Source of the DNA: Cymbidium sinense
Lineage: Eukaryota > Streptophyta > Magnoliopsida > Asparagales > Orchidaceae
DNA length: 64,000 nt
Direction of reading: 5' to 3'
Assembly: GCA_021442155.1 (NCBI GenBank)
Contig: JAKCPB010000333.1
Span: 1 to 64,000, forward strand
Under the pieces are notes generated by a model, which searched no databases, was not told where the DNA came from, and saw nothing but the letters and a program-made list of their open reading frames with translations. Both the position numbers and the translations under genes were made by a program. Shown piece after piece: positions 1-12,725 of this stretch. Each line of letters begins with the position of its first letter. Within the stretch, counting starts at the first letter, position 1.

Positions 1-1803
1 TGTGGCTTCAGGCCCAGGTCAGGCCCAGCCATGGCTAGGCCTTGTGCCTGTGGTCTTAGGTTTCTTTTAATATTAATTTTATTTTTTTTTAAAATTAAGC
101 AATTATTTATTTTAGTTTATTTTTTCTTTATTTTGGTTTTATTCTTTATTTAGTTTATTTTTACTTTAGTTTTATTTATCTTATTTTAGTTTATTTATTT
201 AGCTTCAGGTTTTATTTTTTTATTTTAGTTTTAGTTTATTTTTATTTTACTTATTTTATTTTATTTTATTTTTTTATGTTTGGTTCTTTATTTATTTTAG
301 GTTTTAGGTTTTATCATTTTAAGTTTATATTTTAGGTTTTTTATTTTAGGTTTATTTGTATATTTTATTTTACTTTATGTTTAGATTTATTTTAGTTTAT
401 ATTTTATTTTATTTATTTTAAGTATTTTAGTTTATGTTTAGGTTTTATTTATTTTAGTTTAGTGTCTTTTAGTTTCATTAGGTTTTCATTTTTTATTTTA
501 AGTTTTTTATATTTGTTTTATTTTATTTTTAGGTTTATTTTATTTTAGGTTTATTTAGTTTATTTTAGGTTTAATTTATTATTTTTTGTTAGTTTTTATT
601 TTATTTAGGTTTTTTAGTTTTAGTTTAAATTTTATTTATTTTAGGTTTAGTTTTATTTTATTTTCTTTCTTTTCTTTTTTTAGGTTAGGTTTGGGTTTTT
701 TAGGTTTAGGTAAATTATGCTTTATTTTATCTTTTTGTTTTAGTTTATTTATTTTTTTAGGAGAGGGTCAGTTGGGAAGGTTTAGGGATGTTTAGGGCTT
801 ACTAGGGTTTAGGGTTTTTGGCTCAGGCCCAGGGTTTAGTATGATTTAGGGTTTGAGGTTTAGGTGGTTGTAGGGCCCATGGTTTTTTTTTATTTCTATT
901 TTTATTAATAAATCATAGGTTTAGGATTAGTGTAGTTTATTTTTATTTTATTTTACTTTATTTAGTTTGTATTTTTATTTATTATTTATTTTTTTAGGTT
1001 TAGGTAGGTTTAGGTTTTTAGTTTTTTATTTTATTTAGGTTTAAGTATTTTATTTTTTCTTTAGGTTTTTTAAGTTTAGGTTTTATTTTAGGTTTATTTT
1101 ACTTTATTTTTTTAGTTTAAGTTTAGTTTATTTTATATTTATTTTATTTAGTTTAGGTTTAGGTTTAGGTTTAGTTTATTTAAGTTTTAGGTTTAGGTTT
1201 ATTTATTTTAATTTTTATCTTAGTTTAGGTTTATTTTATTTTTATTTAGGTTTGTTTTATTTTATTTATTTTATTTATTTTTTTAGATTTTAGGTTTTAT
1301 ATTTAGTTTATATTTTATTTTAGGTTTATTTTTTTTAGTTTTTATTTTTTATTTTATTTTTATTTTTTTAGTTTAGTTTAGGTTTTATTTATTTTATTTT
1401 ATTTTAGTTTTATTTTATTTATTCTTTATTTTAAGTTTAGGTTTAATTTATTTTTTTTTTTAATTTATTTTATTTTTTCCATTTTTTTTTTATTTTAGGT
1501 TTATTTATTTTATTTTATTTTTCTTATTAGTATTGGTAGGTTTAGCTTTAGGTTTTATAGCTTTATTTAGGTTTATTTTAGGTTTTTTTTAATAGTTTAT
1601 TTATTTTAATTTAGGTTTAGTTATTTGGGTTTAGTTTTTATTTTATTTTAGTAGTTTTAGTCATGTAGTTTTATTTTATATTTAATATTTATTTGTTAGT
1701 CTTTAGTTTAGGGTTATTTATTTAATTATTTTTATTTTGGGTATTAGGTTTGGCCTGGGTTTAGGGTTAGTAGGTTTAGTTTATGTTAGGCCAGGATCAG
1801 GTT
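1..1803 (+). repeat. T-rich telomere-like degenerate array with GGCCCAGG islands
   Basis: The stretch is made of short words such as TTTAGG, TTTATTTTA and TTTAGTTTA on the plus strand, with almost no C. Three islands rich in GGCCCAGG/GGCCAGG words interrupt it, at about 1-60, 815-890 and 1740-1803. The words resemble a degenerate plant telomere repeat (TTTAGGG) but full heptamers are rare here. The same mixture recurs at 23.0-27.6 kb and 37.0-42.2 kb, so this is one arm of a larger satellite. The Phe/Leu-rich open frame at 586-795 is a by-product of T-richness, not a gene. Confidence 0.85.
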
Positions 1804-3841
1804 TGTTAGTTAGCTCATCTCAATTTGATTAATTTTGATGATAACAAACAAATTGGATGTTCTAATGAATATTTTATGTGTATATCAATTGATAATTCTT
1901 GTTAGAAGAAATTGCAAGAATAAAAGAATGAAAGGGATAATGTGAATTTTAGGTTATATTATTCATATGTGTTCTTTGGCATGAATCAATTTGCTCACAA
2001 CCTAACATACTATTTTAATGAGGTTAATTTATATAAATCTTTATTTAATTAACATTCAATTATATGTTTTTCTACATAGCAATAAAATTGTCAAAGTAAT
2101 AAATGATCATAACTATTAAGTATAATTATTTTATTTACTTAATATAATTAGGTATTTTAATTTAATTTTCTGGTTATATGATAACTAACATATTTATGAT
2201 TATATATATAAATTATATTAATTTTAAATGTCACATGTCAAAATTAAAAAATATATAAAATTTTGTATTTTATTTAAAGTCATTGGTTAATCAAAGAATT
2301 CATATCTGATTTTATCTCCATTTTTTTTTTTTTCCTTGAAAATAAGTGGTTACATGAATTTTGCATTAAAATTGAATTTATTATGATTTTAAACATTACC
2401 TGATTTTAATAATGGATGCATGCTACATGCTTTGAATATATTAAGAGCTACATTTGATTTTTGACTTTCCCATGTGAATAGCCGAATTTTTGCTAAATTT
2501 AATATTTGTTTAATATAAATTATATTTTTATTGAATATTAAATTACACATGACATGAGGGTTTGTATAATATATTTCTTTGAAATAATTTTTTAAATGAC
2601 CTTCTCGCCTATAAATAGCCTCATTCTCTTCATGAAAGCATCCCTCATTCAAATTCAAAATCTCTCCAGCAAATCTAAGAGAAAATCTCTTAAATGTTCC
2701 TTCCAAGTGTTCTCCAAATATTGCAGATCAAATCCTTGGTTTGAAGCTTCAACATCTTCAGGCAAGCCTTTTAAATTACTTGAGTTTGTTTTCTTGATCT
2801 TACTTTTAGTTGTTCATGCTATTTTCACCTATTTCTTCTTTCTAATTTATACTTTTGGTGGATTAGTCTTTGAACATTGCTTTTCACATCAAAGTTTCTC
2901 AATCATTTTTTTTGGTGAAAAGCTCTTGTGATAATTTGTAGGATCTATTTCAACTTGCTGAAATTTTAGCTTCCTACAAATTTCTTTTGGTTTCTTGAAA
3001 TATTTCTTCTTTGGTCTTATTTTGAAAGATCATTTATTCTTAGATCTATTTTAGAAGTATATTTTAAGCATTTTAAAATAAATTATTGTGCTGAAATTAT
3101 TTTCATATTTGCTAGATCTCTCTTTTTAATTGAAAGCTTACTAACCAACTTAGATCTATCATATACTTATTTTTTTATTTTGTGATCATTAGCATTAATT
3201 GAAAGAATCTTTTTGGTTAAAATAAATTACTCTTTGCTGAAATTTATTTTATTATGAAAAAGAATATTGTGAATTTATTTTGAAATCATTTTGTATTATT
3301 CTACAAATTATAATAACATAAACATCTAGTAAGATCACTTTAAGATATTTATTTTTATTAAGTGAGCATTTTGCCTTGCCAAATTTTTTAAGTTGTAAAG
3401 TGATCATTTATAAGTTGTGAGATCACTTTTGAATTTGATTGCTTGGTATATTTGTGAGAGATTTACTTTATCAAAATTTATTATTTTGTATTTTTTTTTT
3501 TTTGTTGTAAAATTTATTTTGGGGTTGTACTCGCCTTTGTAGAAGTACATATTATTGTAGGGGTTGTACTCACCCCGTTATAGGAGAGTACTTTTTGTAA
3601 ACCATTTTTCATTTAGTGGATTCCTAGCCAGGGGTGGCTAGTGGGCTAGGTTTTGGGTTTGGCCAAACCGTAAAATTATTGCTTCTTGTCTCTATTTACT
3701 TTATTGTATTTCTATTTTTTTGCATTTAGAATTATATCTTATCATTATAAAATCAAAATCTAATTTTCTATTTAAAAATTAAAATTTAAGTTTTGAAAAT
3801 TTTAATATTACATTCACTCTTGGGTGCTATAGATAGTTTCA
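1804..3841 (+). mobile_element. Probable solo LTR of a Copia (SIRE/Maximus-like) retrotransposon
   Basis: A 2.0 kb non-coding block with abrupt edges interrupts the telomere-like satellite. It begins TGTTAG and soon contains TTTTGATGATAACAAAC, a wording I associate with SIRE/Maximus-type Copia LTRs. A TATA box lies at 2608-2618. Near the right edge it has paired GGGTTGTACTC motifs (about 3520-3575) and then ATTCACTCTTGGGTGCTA before ending in CA at 3841. No coding internal domain follows, since telomeric repeat resumes at once, so a solo LTR is the simplest reading. The target-site duplication is not convincing (AGGTT left, TGGGT right). The open frame at 2596-2931 is not a recognisable protein. 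Family assignment is from recalled motif similarity and is moderately secure. Confidence 0.55.
2608..2618 (+). promoter_or_regulatory. TATA box of the probable LTR promoter
   Basis: CCTATAAATAG is a strong plant TATA consensus, placed mid-LTR and followed by a CT-rich stretch and CATCCCTCATTC-like sequence. This fits a U3/R boundary with transcription starting some 25-35 bp downstream on the plus strand. Confidence 0.5.
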
Positions 3842-4530
3842 TGGGTTTTAGGGTTTAGAATTAGGGTTTAATGTTAGTTTTGGGTTTAAGGTTTAGGGTT
3901 TTGAGTTTAGGGTTTAGGGTTTTAGTTTTTTAGTGTTTGAGTTCTGATTTTAGATTTTGGTTTTAGGGTTTAAGGTTTTAGGGTTTATGCTTTTAGGGTT
4001 TACGGTTTATTGTTTAGGTTTTAGGGTTTAAGGTTGTAGGATTAGGGTTTAGGGTTTATTTAGGTTTGGTTTGGTTTAACTTTAGGATTTATAGTTTAGT
4101 CTTTTAAATAAGTAATAGAAGGTTTATTTGTTTTATATTTTATTTTTTATTTATTTTAGTTTAATTTAGGGTTTAAGTGTTTACTTTAGGGTTTAGGGTT
4201 TTAGGGTTTAGGGTTTAGAGTTTAGGGTTTTATTTTAGTTAGTTTAGTGTTTGGGTTTATGCTTTATTTAGAGTTTAGAGTAGTTTGGGTTTTAGTGTTA
4301 GTTTAGGGTTTAGTGTTTAGGGTTTAGGGTTTTGGGGTTTAGGGTTAAGGGTTTAGGGTTAGTTTAGGGTTTAGGGTTTAGGGTTTAGGCTTTTTTAGGG
4401 TTTAGGATTTAGGGTTGTAGGTTTAGGGTTTAGGGTTTAGGGTTTAGGGATAGTTTTATGGTTTAGGGTTTAGGGTTAGTGTTTAGGATTTATGGTTTAA
4501 GGTTTAAGGATTAAGGTTTATGGGTTTTTT
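3842..4530 (+). repeat. Interstitial telomeric repeat array (TTTAGGG)
   Basis: Dense TTTAGGG heptamers with one-base variants (TTTTAGGG, TTTATGG, TTAGGG) fill this stretch, best ordered at about 4310-4460. The G-rich strand is the plus strand, as in every other array of the window. The array is flanked by the probable solo LTR on the left and by a copy of the recurring boundary motif (4535-4560) on the right, so it is interstitial rather than a chromosome end. Confidence 0.9.
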
Positions 4531-5144
4531 TTTGAAATTAAGTAAACTGGTAGGTTTAGGTTTATTTTAGTTTATTTAGTTTATTTTTTTATTTATTTTA
4601 GTTTATTTTATTTTTTTTATTTAGGTTTATTTTTTATATTTATTTAATTTAGTTTATTTATTTTAGGTTTATTTATTTTAGTTCAAGATTTTAATTTTAG
4701 TTTATTTTTTTGGTTTAGGTTTAGATTTAGGTTTATTTTTTTGTTTAGTTTTATATTTATTTTCTTTTTTATGTTTAGGTTTTGTTTTTTATTTTTAGGT
4801 TTAGGTTTAGGTTTTCAATTTATTTTTATAGGTTTAGGTTTTAGGTTTTTATTTTAGGATTATTTTTAGTTTTTTTTTTAGTTTAGGTTTTGGTTTATTT
4901 TTAGTTTATTTTATTTTATTTCGTTTAGGGTTTAGGTTTAGTTTATTTTAGGTTTAGGTTTTATTTATTTTAATTTAGTTAATTTTAATTTAGGTTTATG
5001 TTTATGTTTATTTTATTTATTTTAGGTTTAGATTTTTTTATTGTTTAGGGTTTAGGTTTTATTTTTATATTTACTTTTAAGTTTTATTTTTAGGTTTATC
5101 TTTTAGGTTTAGGTTTGTATTTAGTTTTTATTTTATTTAGGGTT
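4531..5144 (+). repeat. Boundary motif followed by T-rich array
   Basis: The stretch opens with AAATTAAGTAAACTGGTAGG (4535-4554), the motif that recurs at each change from TTTAGGG-rich to T-rich array. Then come about 600 bp of TTTATTTTA/TTTAGG words. It stops at the gag remnant of element E1 near 5145. Confidence 0.8.
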
Positions 5145-6555
5145 TCATGCCACCATGCTTCAAGATCTTGATGGATGTAGAATTTAACATATTACACACT
5201 TTAGAATTTTTTGCAACATGGTATTCTTATTTTGGTAGAGTCATTAGTGTTGCATTTGATTGGTACATGTTAGGGTTGAAGACTTTTCTTGAGTTGGAGC
5301 ACCTCTTGATCAAGAGGTTCTTTGGAATCAAGAGGGTATTTGGTGACCTCATTATGGAGAAATAGAAACTCAAGAGTTTATTGATTACATTCTCGGTGGT
5401 TTTGAGCATGAAATTTAAGTTTATGAATAGCATGCCATTAAGATTCATCTCAGAATATCCATTCTAGTCACCATAATGCTTAAGGACTTTACCATCAAAA
5501 CATTAAGTTAATCAACAAGGCTATTTAATACAAGGAAACCAAATAGTTGCCCTTTCAACCAATCAATAGGAGTAGAGCGTGTTTTAGAAGAAATTTTTGT
5601 CATAGTGGGTGAGGAAGCGAATTGAGTATGAGTATTAGCCTCCTTTGCCATCTTCTTCCACCACCTGATCATGAGAATAGATAATGATCATTTATCACCT
5701 CATGTAGTAGTGATATTCATATTCATCAAGGTATTTACTTTCCACCTCTCTTATCGATATATTGAATAAGTCAAATTCATTCAAGAGGGTAGTTAGGAAA
5801 ATATTTAAGAATCTCTAAAGAAACTTGACTTTCAATTAAAAGCCTAAAGGCTAAAGGTGGGCAGAGATGATTATTTTTGAAATGTTAGGCCATGTCTTAT
5901 TGTATCACTTTTAAGGACTATGTTGAGCATAGTTAGAAGTTGGGAGGCATAGTTATCCCTAAGGAATAGTTATTAGAACAACCATCCATTTCTTTTAGAG
6001 TGACTCTTAGGGATACTTGAGATCCTCTTAAGACCAAAGAAGGTTACAATATCTCCCTATCCTGAACCTCTAAGAAGATCATTTCTAAGATCAGAAGCTT
6101 TCCTTAGGGAAAGTAGATCAAAGCTTTAACATCAAGGAAGGTTTACTAGTTGCAAAGATAACTGGGGAGGGTGACAATTGATTCACCATACATGCGGGAT
6201 AGTATTTGTACCATCCAAATTAGTACTCTCCCATTTATTTAACACCTCTTAGCTCCTTTCTAGCATTGTATCTATAGATAGTACTAAATCCTATAATCCA
6301 CTTACTTATATCATGTACCTCCAGAAAAGAAATTAATGAAAGCTTATTCTACTTATATATTGTATACTTGATACTCTTGATTTATTCCTATTGAAACATC
6401 TCTGAGCCTAAATAAAAATAATAGCTCTAGTAGTTTCGATCATTTCCTTTCTTATTCAGAGTCAGACTATCCTTCTCTGGATCAATCAAGTTCACCTCTT
6501 GAGATTGAATTGGAGTTAACTAACTCTGAGGATCCCATAGGAGAAGTTTGAATTA
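5145..6555 (+). pseudogene. E1: degraded gag region of a Tat-lineage Ty3/gypsy element
   Basis: The best frame (5147-5365) reads AFDWY, then a TFLELEHLLIKRFF stretch and GDL. This matches the retrotransposon gag core seen more completely in element E3 (56358-56627). Downstream, 5740-5920 matches E3 at about 57040-57210 and 6400-6550 matches E3 at 57660-57860, at DNA level and in the same order. The match to E3 stops near 6555, where an inverted non-coding block begins, and resumes near 12726. There are many stops and frameshifts, so no capsid protein could be made. The left edge abuts T-rich satellite with no LTR, so the 5' end is lost. Confidence 0.8.
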
Positions 6556-7182
6556 TTATCGGCGAGGATGGAGATCTTTCATGTTCAATGAAAGAATATG
6601 CATGCATGATGTGAAACATACAACCATATATCTAAGGGTTGCTAAATCTTTTAATTATCTTACATATGTTTTAGGGTTTATGATGAGGTTATGAGTTGTT
6701 TAAAATTTAGTTATGAGTGATTAGTTGGGTAGAAAAGTTATTTTTATCCTAAGAGCCTAATCATAACCAAGCCACACATTAAAGTATTAATCATTTAAGC
6801 AACTATGAAAAGCTTTCCATCCTAATGCATAATGTAAACATAAAATCAAACAATTATATAAAATGTGGTAAAATAATAAAGGTCGGTGATTAGGTAGGTA
6901 CAAGAAGAGAGAGAAAAGATGGGTATTTGAGCTCTAGCTTATTTAAATATGAAAGAATAATTATAATTGTATTAAATTATGGGGGTCTTCTTTTTCTTTT
7001 CTTCATTTATTTGGTTCCTTCTTTGATTTGGATGGTGCTTCAAAGGCATCATTAGGGCACCCCAGGACAAAGCTTGACCTTGCTCATCCTAATCCCCATA
7101 TCACTAATCTAATTTTTTATTATAAAAATTTCATTTATGTCAGAAAAGTAAATCTAACTACACCTACAAAATTGAGGTTAGC

Positions 7183-7201
7183 TATATATATATATATATA
7201 A
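7183..7201. repeat. (TA)n microsatellite
   Basis: About nine uninterrupted TA dinucleotides lie within the inverted LTR-like block. Confidence 0.9.
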
Positions 7202-8039
7202 TCCCAAGCTGTTGTATTTCTAATTTGGACTTAGCACCATACACATGAATAACTAAGCCAACTTGTACTAACTTAGATTATGCTTAAGGATTTAAGCAAC
7301 CTGCAAAAAGAGCATTCACATTTATTTTTGAGCATCCCTTAAGCATAATCTCTTGCAGAAAACATGATTAGGAAAATATTGGCCTATCATCTAGTCTGAC
7401 ATACACTAACATCAATTTAAAATAATACATCATAAAACAAAATATATCACATCATGCAGATTTTTAATAGTGGTGACTTAATTTTAATGTGAGTATTAAG
7501 GCTTATGTGGTAAGTCTTGTTAGGCATTAGTGATGTATTTTCTAAGTGTAGAAGGATTAAATTTAACATCAAAGGTTGATTTCACTTGAAGTTGTTTAAT
7601 TGATTTGAGAATTATAATTTGTGTTTTCTTTTATTTCATTTGATTACATTTAGCAGCTAAGTGTTATAAAGAGAGACGATTATGTCTTTCATCCCTACCT
7701 TAAGTGACTTTCTAAAGTATATTAATTAGATTTAGTTCTCTTTAGTGAATGTCTTATTAAATGATTTAATTAATCCTAAGTTTAGGCTCACTTAAATAAC
7801 TTTTTCAAAATGAAAGGCATCTTAAGATTAATTTAATTGAATTACTACCAAACGACATGTATTAAATCATTCCTTTCCATCACATGTAATAGGCATATGA
7901 TTTAATCTTAAGTGTATCTCACAATCAACATATTTTAGCACACTTAAATGATGAATGTTAGTGTATGTTTAAAATTTATATTTTATTTGATTGAATTATT
8001 TAAATATATTAATTTAAAACTTTATCCAAATTCTTATAC

Positions 8040-8680
8040 AAAAGGACATAAGAATGAAATTAAATAGGCATGTGCCATTATTAAACTTGGGAAGTAAGGT
8101 AATCAAATGACCTCCTTGGAGCTAGCTAAAGCCTCGTATTCTCAAGATGTCTAGACTATATACCCATTTGCATTCAAATATATATTTGTATACATGAACA
8201 TAGGAAGTAAGCTCCAAATCATGTATAATTAATTCAACCACTTAGTCAATTATGAATGCATGCAATTTTAATGAAATGGGATTTTCATTCACTAATCACA
8301 TATACATATACATGTTAAGATATAGGCAAGTACATGACTTTGTTAAACCGGGGAGGTAATCAAATGACCTCTTTGGGGCTAACTAAAACCTCGTATTCGG
8401 GATGTCGGTATACTTGCATTTCTTGGACAATGGATGTATATAAAAAGAGGAAAAGAAAACCATGCAATGATTGTATATTTTTTTATTAAATCATTTGTAT
8501 ATATGAATTTAATCTCTATCAAAATTCTAATTTTGAAATACATAAGAATGAAATCAAATGGCTATGTGCCATTATTAAACCAGGGAAGTGATGTAATCAA
8601 ATGACCTGCTTGGGGTAGTGAAAGCCTCTTATTCTTGGGATGTCCAAACTATATACCCATTACCATTCAATCTTATATAA
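8040..8680 (-). repeat. Three spaced copies of a ~130 bp segment
   Basis: Segments at about 8040-8190, 8325-8415 and 8545-8675 share GGTAATCAAATGACCT, a GGGGCTA.CTAAA.CCTC core and GGGATGTC, with two of them ending ACTATATACCCATT. They are spaced about 250 bp apart. Only one counterpart is visible in the homologous block at 51060-51160, so the triplication may be specific to this copy. Confidence 0.75.
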
Positions 8681-11600
8681 ATCAACACATGACTAGAGGA
8701 AAGAGAACCCAACATTCATAGACTTAAGCTATAAGCACATTCATTTCTTATGTATTTATAACTAGCATCATAACACATATTATTATTCATTTAAAAGCTT
8801 TTGAAAAATACATTTGTATTTAATAGTGATAATAGCCATGGTTATATTAAATTAAATTAACACATGCAAGATTACATAAAAGAAATCCATTTTATTTTAC
8901 TTGATTTTGAAAATATGGATGCATGGATTCAAATGGCATACCAAATTCAACATGATTGGAAAGAGGACAATCAAATATAAGCTCATGATTCATTCAACCA
9001 AACTAGTTCTTACGGACAATCAAATCAAATAAGATTATTTTATGCAAACCAAAGCTTCTTTATTAGTTAAGTTTTGAATTTGATTTGATTTAAAAAGGAG
9101 AAGAGAAGTCATCACTTGTTATGTTGAACCCATTCCAACATTAGTGATTTGATTTAATTTAAAGAAATGTAATTACATTGATTTTATGGGTTAATTAAGT
9201 TGAACCTTTAATTAGATAATTAATTACCCTTACATGTCACCTTAAAGTAATTAACTAAATAATTATGAGCCAACATGATATGCATGGAAAATAAACTTGC
9301 AATGATCTTAGAAAATAAAAGCGATCTATTGGCTCATGACTAATAAATAATAGATTAGGTACTTAATTAATTTCTCTTATGGTTTTACATGTGGACTAAC
9401 CATAATTTCATTATACTCCTTTAGGTTATTAAACACCTAAAATCTACCCCATGATTTAATTAATTATTCTAATGTGATTATGATTTCCAATTTGATTAAG
9501 TGATTTAATTAATTGGTTAAATCTTATTAATTTCATTTTAAAAAGGGTGAAATGAACTTAGGAAAGGGTCCCAACCCATTCCTTAGTTCACTTACTATTG
9601 AACAATGATTAATAAACTTAATTAACCAATTTGTTACTTCATGGGATTAATTAATCATTAATTAACTTAAAGAGTAGTTAAGGTTTAATTAGTCAATTTT
9701 TTAATTAAGTGAGCAATAAATCCCAAGAAAATCATGGAGGTAGAGATTCATCATTAAATTAACCACAAAATTTGGGATTAATTGCTCAAGTAATTAAGGA
9801 GTAATTAAGCTAATAAATTTTATTTAATTAAATCTTAATTACTATTCAAAATTAGTTAAGATCATTTTAATTAATTCTCCTCTAAAATACCTTTAAAATG
9901 AGTATTTATTTGCATTTTGTTTATTTCTCTATGATTTTTTTATGATTTTTATGATTTTAGAAGTTTACCATTAAAAATGATTAATTAAGCCTAATTAAAG
10001 CCTAATCTATTGGCCATGGCATGCGATGTGTGCACTTTCCACATGGCTGAGATTGGCTACTTAAAACTTATCCGACTTCGGCCTACGTGGAGGCATTGGA
10101 CACTTTCTCATCTTGTTTCCAAGATCAGGCTATGATTAATCACACAACTTAATAGAATAAAATCAGATTGATCTAGATGATCTAATCACATCATCATTTT
10201 GATTATGTGGAACAGACGATGCATGATCTAACATCACACGAGTGAGGGATAATGGAATTCGTCCACCATTGCTCACTTGATCCGAACTTGTTGAGCTCGG
10301 ATCAATTCCAAAAGGATCACCACCTTCATCAATCGAGAGGGATCTGCGTTAAGATCACGAGATGCAAGTTTTCTTCAAAAGCTCCAACCCATTTTGCCTA
10401 AGGACCAGTTTTGGAAGCATACCTCATTGGAGTTCAAGATTAGTGGCTCGAATGATTGAGGAAGCTTCATCTAGTAGATACGAAGCACTATTGAGCAGCA
10501 ATTGGATCAATTCCTTGATGTTCACTCAGAAGGCCATGAACTAATGATTTAGAGCACAGCTTTGACTGAAGTCCCACCTCAAGTGCTCAAGAAGCTTGAG
10601 AGATGATTCATTTTTGCTCGATGAGGCCTAGGGAAGGTGCATGCAAAGTTAATTTGAGTTTGATGGAGAAATGGGAAGTTATGTCAAAATGGGAGTGTCT
10701 ATTTTTTGGATGAGAATGGCATTTTTCAATTAAGGAATGAGTTTGGAAACTTGGGGAATGGCTCTAGCGGATTGTCTTGGGTAGCTAGGGCTTTAAGGAA
10801 TGATTTTTTTGTGTGTTTGAGTGGAAATGAGGGGGTGTATACCCCCCTTCATCTTGATCAATTAGTGGGATCGGGTTTGGCTTCTAGTGGTTGTTTGACC
10901 ATCTTAGGGAGTCATGGGTGGCAGGGAGGAGGTGAGTTGGCTCGGCTTGGTTGGTTGAAGGTGTGGAGGTGGCTGGCAAGGAAGAATCATGGGTGTCCTA
11001 TGAGTTTCAAATGCTCCAATGGGAAGGGCAAGGTGATTTCACCTACCATGGATCATGGCCGACCCAACCACCCTTTGGGTCAGGTTGGGTAGTGTCCTAG
11101 GTGCCTAGGTGGACCATTGGGAGAGTACCAAGTGGCCAAGGAATGGAAATGACCACTTACATGGGTGATTTGTCTCATGTGATACCCTTGACCCAATGGT
11201 AGAATGATCATTTGGCATTGGATTTGATTTGGAGATTTGAAATGAGCCAAAGTGGTTAGCCAAATTTCAAGTCAATTGGAGTTGATTTGGTTAGGTTTGG
11301 CTCAATTTGACTCATTTAGGTCAAATTGGGTTAGGTTGGGTCAAGTTGACCAATTGGTCAAATTAGGTAAAACCAAGGGTTGGGTCAAGCTCATATGATC
11401 ATTTGGCATGATTTGGTTCAATTGGTTTGGTTTAGTTTGGCTTAGATTTGATTTTGGCTCATTTGAATTCATTTGGGTCAAATGGTTTAAGTTGACCAAT
11501 TTGACCAAATTGGCCAAATTAGCTTGTGTTGGGTGTTGGTTTGGGTTTAGTTAATCAATTGAAGATGATTGCATGTTTTAGTTTCAACTAATTTGATTTG

Positions 11601-12280
11601 GTTTTGATTTAGGCTAACTTGAACCTTTATGTCAATTTAGGCTAAGTAGTTTAATTGGGTTCAATTGGGTCCAATCATGTCATTAGTCAAGTTCAACAAT
11701 CAATTTGGAATGAACTTGAGACATTAGTTGCATTTAATTTGGTTTATATTTTGATTTGATCCAATTTGGTCTTTTAGGTCAATTTGGGTCAACTTGGGTC
11801 AATAAGGCTAATTGGGTTTGGTTTGACTCAATTGAAGGTCAAGTCATATTCAAATATTGATTTTGATTTGGTATGAATCATTGGTTTCAAGGGATTTGAC
11901 TTAGGTTTCAATTTGGCTAGTTTGGGGGTTGACTTGGTCAAATGACCAAGTTGACTTGGTTTGACCCTATTTGTGATAATTGATCAACCTAGGGTGATCA
12001 ACAATCATGATGGAAGGTTTTCATTGGCTTGGTATAATCCAATTTAGGTAGGATTACAACTTGGCTCAAATAGGTCAGATTGGCCACTTTGGGTCAAGTG
12101 GACCAATTCGGTTTAGTTGGCTTGATTTTGGGTTGAGTTTGATTTAGTTGAGTTTATATATGATTTGGGATTGATATATAAATTCAATTACATTGGGGTT
12201 CAAATGGGTTTTGGTTCATTTGAACATTTCAGGTCAAAAGGGTTAAGTTGAGTTTGACATGGGTTGATTTTGGTTTGGTT

Positions 12281-12720
12281 TGATGATTGGAGATTTTATT
12301 TATATTTGTGAATATGATTGAAGGTGTGATTGATTCAAGAGAAAATCAATTTAATTTGGGTTTTGGAATGAAGGAATTTGTCTAAGTCCTTGGAGTTGGG
12401 TCATGTGGCTTTAGTTTGGATTTTGATTTGGTTTGATTTAGTTTTGATGATTTAAATGTATATTTCATTTAAATTTATGAAGATGATTAAAAATATGATT
12501 GATTTATGAGGAAATCAATTAAGTTTAACTTGATTTGGATGAAGATTTTGCTAAGTCCATGGGATAGGTTGTCTTAGGGAGTTAGATTGATTTAATTTTG
12601 ATCATTTGAATGTAGATTTGATTTATATTTAGGAAGATGATTGAAGATATAAATTGATTATGCAAAAATAAATTGAATTTAGATTGATTTGGATTAAGAT
12701 TTGGTTAAGATGATTGGAAG
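12281..12720 (-). repeat. ~155 bp tandem repeat, about 2.8 units
   Basis: Units start near 12281, 12449 and 12602. Each carries ATTTATATTT..GAA.ATGATTGAAG, then GAAAATCAATT and GATTTGG, then TTTGGTTTGATTTAGTTTTGAT-like sequence. They lie at the right-hand end of the inverted block, next to its junction with E1. Confidence 0.7.
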
Positions 12721-12725
12721 GGATT

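Larger units (their letters stand above)
6556..12725 (-). mobile_element. Long non-coding LTR-like block (copy A), inverted, inserted within E1
   Basis: This AT-rich block of about 6.2 kb interrupts E1 between its gag and protease-linker regions. Read on the minus strand it parallels the block at 46.7-52.0 kb. Anchors are the CTTAAGCATAAT region (7200-7290 with 51935-52010), a TGCCATTATTA repeat (8560-8640 with 51070-51150), the TTAATTAATTA stretch (9200-9420 with 50130-50330), the segment around 10980-11160 (with 48040-48200), and the GGTCAA/TTGACC-rich stretch at 11.2-12.3 kb (with 46.9-47.9 kb). It lacks the first 300 bp or so of the 46.4 kb copy. A nested, opposite-orientation solo LTR of a related element is the likeliest origin. 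Open frames inside (10362-10544, 10706-11092) have no recognisable domain. Confidence 0.6.

Noticed and set aside
586..795. 69-codon open frame rich in Phe, Leu and Ser
   Set aside because: Pure translation of TTT/TTTAGG-type low-complexity DNA; the same kind of frame appears at 26169-26384. No domain and no codon signal.
2596..2931. 111-codon open frame on plus and 105-codon frame on minus over it
   Set aside because: Both lie within the probable Copia solo LTR just after its TATA box and resemble no protein I know.
3842..4530. A true chromosome end
   Set aside because: The heptamers are degenerate and continue on both sides into other DNA, including 60 kb of further sequence to the right.
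10706..11092. 128-codon open frame with KCSNGKGKVISP
   Set aside because: A similar reading (KCSNGRGEVISP) exists in the inverted copy at 48013-48204, but the frames differ in start, end and flanks. Simple DNA homology of the LTR-like block explains it; no domain seen.
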